From NCBI GenBank assembly GCA_030049455.1, contig JASIKV010000321.1, positions 1 through 17,912 on the forward strand: a stretch of 17,912 nt of DNA, given 5' to 3'. Each line of letters opens with the position of its first letter. Position 1 is the first letter of the stretch. Both the position numbers and the translations under genes were made by a program. The notes below the pieces were generated by a model, which was given only the letters and a program-made list of their open reading frames with translations, was not told the origin of the DNA and searched no databases. The stretch comes from Terriglobia bacterium. Lineage in GTDB: Bacteria > Acidobacteriota > Terriglobia > UBA7540. Below are positions 15,086-17,912 of the stretch, piece by piece.

Positions 15086-17563
15086 ATGATATTTTTCCGC
15101 GATCTAAAAGTTGCGTTCCATTCGCTGATGCGCAGCAAAGGGCTGGCGACGATTGTGACCCTGACGCTGGCACTGGGCATTGGGGCGAACGCCGCCATCT
15201 TCACGCTCGTGCGGGCAGTGCTGCTCAAGCCCCTGGTAAACCGCGACGAGGACCGGCTCATCTACATCCGCCAGAGCGCTCCGAGCCTCGGCGACAACAA
15301 CACGACATTTTCCGTCCCCGAAATCAAAGATCTCGAAGCCAACATCCGCTCCGTCAGCGAGTTCGGTGATTTTTCGACGATGGGCTTCACGATGATCGGC
15401 CTCGGTGAGCCTCGCGAAGTTCAAGGCGGCGTGGTCGGCGGCACCTACTTCGAAGTGATGGGGCTGCGTCCCGTTCTCGGCCGTCTGATCGGACCCAAAG
15501 ACGACGGGCCCAACGCCGCCGGCGTGATTGTGCTCACCTATCGCTTCTGGTCCACCGTCTACGGGAAGGACCCCACCGTGATAGGCAGGACCGTGCGGCT
15601 CAGCAGCATTGGCGATCGTTCCGCCACGGTCATCGGCGTCCTTGAGCCCTGTGTGCCGTACCCTGCCGACACCGAAATCATCGGCAACATCGTTACCAGC
15701 CCGCACCACCTGTCCGCCACCATGGTCACCGGCCGCGTTCATCGCATGACTGAACTCTTCGGCAAGCTTGCTTCCGGGGCCACTCTTGACCAGGCTCGGA
15801 CGGAGTTACGCAGCGTCTACGCCGGCATGCAGAAGGACCACCCGGAAGCATATCCCGATAACGGCGGCTTCCGCATTGATGTCCGGATGCTCCGGGACCA
15901 GATCACTTCCGGGGCACGAACGGTTCTCCTCGTCCTTCTCGCGGCCTCGGGCCTGGTCTTCATCATTGCCTGCTCGAACGTCGCCAACCTGATTCTTGCG
16001 CGTACGGTTCGCCGCGAGGGCGAACTTTCCATCCGCGCTGCGCTTGGCGCAAACACCTGGGCGCTGCGCCGCATGCTGTTGGCGGAAAGCCTTCTGCTCT
16101 GCGGCGTGGGGGCAACTATCGGCGTGATCAGCGCGCAGCCCTTGGTCTCCGTCCTGGCGCGCTACGCCTCGCGATTCTCGGTTCGCGCCCTGGATCTGAA
16201 GGTGGACTCCAGCCTGGTCTGGATGGGAGTGGCCCTGGCCGTGGTCGCCGCGGTGATTTTGGCATTTGTGCCGCGTCTGCCCTCAGCCAATGCGCCGAAT
16301 GGCCTGAACCTCGCGAGCGGCAGCTTCCGAATCACCGGCAGCACCAGTCGCCGCCAGCGCGCGTTCGCGGTCACGCAAATCGCCGCGTCCTTCATTCTGC
16401 TGGCGGGCGCAAGCATGCTGGTCACCACGCTCATTGCGCTGCAACAGACGCAGCCGGGCGTCGACACGCGCCGCGTCCTGGCCGTCGATGTTCCGGCGCT
16501 GTCCTATGGGAAGACGCCTGAGCAAGTCATTGATTTCTACAAGGAATCCATGCGTCAGATCGAGGCTCTGCCCGGCGTAACCGGGACGGCTTTCAGCACG
16601 CTTGCGCCGTGGCGCGATGCGGACACCGTGGGCATCGGTTTGCAATTCTCGGGTGATGGTCATGTCCACGGCAAAGACGATCCGCGCGCGCAGTTCCGAA
16701 CCATCTCTCCGGGCTTCTTTGCCGCGCTCGGCGTTCCTCTGCTTGAGGGACGCGACTTCAACGACCTGGACACCCATAATAGCGAGCCCGTCGTCATCGT
16801 CAGTGAGACGCTGGCCCAGCGCATGTTCCCGGGACAGGATCCGCTCAACCGGCACGTTTACTGGACCGATCCCGTCCTCGAGTACATTTCCGGTGACAAA
16901 GCCGAGAAGGCCCGATTCACGTCGCCGCACCGCATTATCGGCATCGTCGCCGACATTGATGATTTGCACATCGTTCCTCAACCCAGTTCCACGATTTATA
17001 GCACCTATACAGACTCTTTCATGTTTGGCGGCCACCTCTTCATCCACACCACCGCAAATCCTTATTCGCTGGTTACGCCGGTAACGAAAATTATTCGGCA
17101 GATGTCCGCCGATGAACCCGTTGAGCACGCCGCCACTCTCGAAGACATCCGCGCAAAAGTGCTTGCGCCGGACCGCTTGAACTCTCTGGTCTTTGGCGTG
17201 TTCGCAGGGGTCGCATTGCTGATTGCCGTCGTAGGCGTCGCGGGCGTTCTGGCGTTTTCCGTCAGTGCGCGGACACGCGAATTCGGCATCCGCCTGGCGC
17301 TCGGGTCGCGTCCGGAAGATCTCCTACGAGGTGTTGTCGCGGAAGGCGCGGTAATGGCTGCGGTTGGCGTTCTGGCGGGCGCGGCATTCGGGTTCGCCGC
17401 GGCGCGCCTCGCGGGCAGTTATTTCGGCGACTTGAAAATGCCTGGCGCATTGCCCGTAATCGTTTCTGCGTTTGTTCTGTTAGGCGCGGCGGCAATTGCT
17501 TCCATCCTTCCAGCCGCACGCGCCGCACGCATCAACGTCATAGAAGCGCTTCGCTCAGAATGA
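15086..17563 (+). CDS. Orphan duplicated MacB/FtsX-type ABC transporter permease (ADOP family)
   Basis: The 825-residue protein has the layout of the acidobacterial duplicated orphan permeases: two copies of a periplasmic MacB core plus FtsX domain fused in one chain. A first membrane helix (about 20-47) is followed by a periplasmic region, then an FtsX block of three helices (about 277-300, 331-352, 376-398) containing ANLILARTVRREGELSIRAALG. The second half begins with a helix near 428-450 and ends with FtsX helices from 698, with SARTREFGIRLALGSRPEDLLR and the closing PAARAARINVIEALRSE. No ATP-binding subunit is beside it. The substrate is unknown; MacB relatives are mechanotransmitters rather than classical pumps. 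ATG 15086 is preferred over ATG 15029 because the family begins with a short N-terminus like MIFFRDLKVA; GAGGG lies 11 nt before it. Confidence 0.88.
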   Translation: MIFFRDLKVAFHSLMRSKGLATIVTLTLALGIGANAAIFTLVRAVLLKPLVNRDEDRLIYIRQSAPSLGDNNTTFSVPEIKDLEANIRSVSEFGDFSTMGFTMIGLGEPREVQGGVVGGTYFEVMGLRPVLGRLIGPKDDGPNAAGVIVLTYRFWSTVYGKDPTVIGRTVRLSSIGDRSATVIGVLEPCVPYPADTEIIGNIVTSPHHLSATMVTGRVHRMTELFGKLASGATLDQARTELRSVYAGMQKDHPEAYPDNGGFRIDVRMLRDQITSGARTVLLVLLAASGLVFIIACSNVANLILARTVRREGELSIRAALGANTWALRRMLLAESLLLCGVGATIGVISAQPLVSVLARYASRFSVRALDLKVDSSLVWMGVALAVVAAVILAFVPRLPSANAPNGLNLASGSFRITGSTSRRQRAFAVTQIAASFILLAGASMLVTTLIALQQTQPGVDTRRVLAVDVPALSYGKTPEQVIDFYKESMRQIEALPGVTGTAFSTLAPWRDADTVGIGLQFSGDGHVHGKDDPRAQFRTISPGFFAALGVPLLEGRDFNDLDTHNSEPVVIVSETLAQRMFPGQDPLNRHVYWTDPVLEYISGDKAEKARFTSPHRIIGIVADIDDLHIVPQPSSTIYSTYTDSFMFGGHLFIHTTANPYSLVTPVTKIIRQMSADEPVEHAATLEDIRAKVLAPDRLNSLVFGVFAGVALLIAVVGVAGVLAFSVSARTREFGIRLALGSRPEDLLRGVVAEGAVMAAVGVLAGAAFGFAAARLAGSYFGDLKMPGALPVIVSAFVLLGAAAIASILPAARAARINVIEALRSE

Positions 17564-17695
17564 TTTTCCCCGCGCGCCCAGGTTTTCCGTAAACCACCGC
17601 CATCGTTGAAGTGGAACGACTGCCAGGGCCCTGCGCCTTAAACAGGGCGACCGGCCAAAGCTTTATCTGCTCCGGAAGTTTCTCGACGGCCCCTG

Positions 17696-17912
17696 CTACG
17701 AGGCCTTCGCAAAACGCAAGGCTACAGAGTTCATACAATAGCGTAGGCCCGTGGGTTGCGGGCCATCGTCAAACACATGCCCCAAATGGGCTTCGCAGCG
17801 CCGGCAGGAGACAGCGGTTCGCTCCATCCCCAAGCTGGTGTCGAGCGACTCGATTACGTTTTCCTTCGCGATGGGCTGCCAGAAGCTTGGCCAGCCCGTG
17901 CCGGATTCGAAT
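17696..17912 (-). CDS. msrB: Peptide-methionine (R)-S-oxide reductase, C-terminal part (partial)
   Basis: The last 71 residues of MsrB, which reduces methionine-R-sulfoxide in proteins, run from the window edge to a TAG at 17696-17698. They start [14 protein letters not shown], continue with the second zinc CxxC (CRRC) and [15 protein letters not shown], and contain the catalytic Cys in [11 protein letters not shown]. The protein ends soon after that motif (LRFAKAS). The N-terminus, including the first CxxC, lies outside the window, so a fusion to MsrA cannot be judged. It converges on the permease gene; the 132-nt gap (17564-17695) has only weak hairpins (17581-17595 and 17628-17648) with no U run, so I call no terminator there. 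Confidence 0.93.
   Translation of the reverse strand, partial: FESGTGWPSFWQPIAKENVIESLDTSLGMERTAVSCRRCEAHLGHVFDDGPQPTGLRYCMNSVALRFAKAS

Noticed and set aside
16283..17128. 281-codon open frame on the minus strand inside the permease
   Set aside because: Shadow of the permease; no recognisable domain and no start signal.
17538..17738. 66-codon minus-strand frame after the permease
   Set aside because: It overlaps the end of msrB in another frame and has no motif; msrB is the real gene.
17745..17765. GGCCCG/CGGGCC inverted repeat
   Set aside because: It lies within conserved msrB codons, is short, and has no U run; likely chance in GC-rich coding DNA.

Overview
This window looks like chromosomal DNA of a member of the Acidobacteriota, probably Terriglobia or Solibacter-like. 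The main reason is the ~825-residue duplicated MacB/FtsX-type permease with no ATPase beside it (15086-17563), a family greatly expanded in that phylum. High GC, housekeeping operons with short ATGA/TGATG overlaps, frequent TTG starts and a Ser-type dienelactone hydrolase are compatible with this. The assignment is inference from gene content, not from a search.

Layout, left to right. (1) 1-1479, plus strand: a possible tail of an upstream gene, purE (purine synthesis), and a YdjM/DUF457-like membrane metal-dependent hydrolase. (2) 1511-4994, minus strand: a tight operon read right to left, ruvX - mltG - unknown 208-aa gene - pyrF - pyrE, with overlaps or abutting genes at three of its four junctions. 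It mixes rRNA/recombination maintenance, cell-wall glycan termination and the last two steps of UMP synthesis. (3) 5029-5232, plus strand: a short decayed end of a class III adenylate/guanylate cyclase. (4) 5224-9894, minus strand: an arginine operon argC-argB-argD-argF-GNAT (ArgA-like), ending in a strong hairpin. It is preceded by a clear promoter (TTGACA, 18 bp, TATAAC) and a tandem pair of ARG-box-like operators over and just after the predicted transcription start. (5) 10218-10970, plus strand: an exported dienelactone-hydrolase-like alpha/beta hydrolase with a Ser nucleophile. (6) 10976-14209, minus strand: sdhC-sdhD-sdhA-sdhB, complete succinate dehydrogenase (Complex II). (7) 14210-15085: the only long stretch without an intact gene. 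It holds a 5' half of a tRNA gene that breaks off at the anticodon loop, followed by lower-GC DNA with a reading frame interrupted by two in-frame stops; I read it as a scar of a past insertion. (8) 15086-17563, plus strand: the orphan ADOP-type permease. (9) 17696-17912, minus strand: the C-terminal part of msrB, running off the window.

The core of the window is ordinary biosynthesis and respiration. The five arg enzymes carry glutamate through N-acetylglutamate to N-acetylornithine, plus the citrulline-forming step. argJ/argE (deacetylation) and argG/argH are not in the window. I found no CRISPR array, transposase, integrase, rRNA or intact tRNA, and no defence or secondary-metabolite system. 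The points most worth a second look are the tRNA-half/decayed-frame scar, the arg operator, the cyclase relic between two operons, and the unknown gene embedded in the mltG-pyrF operon.
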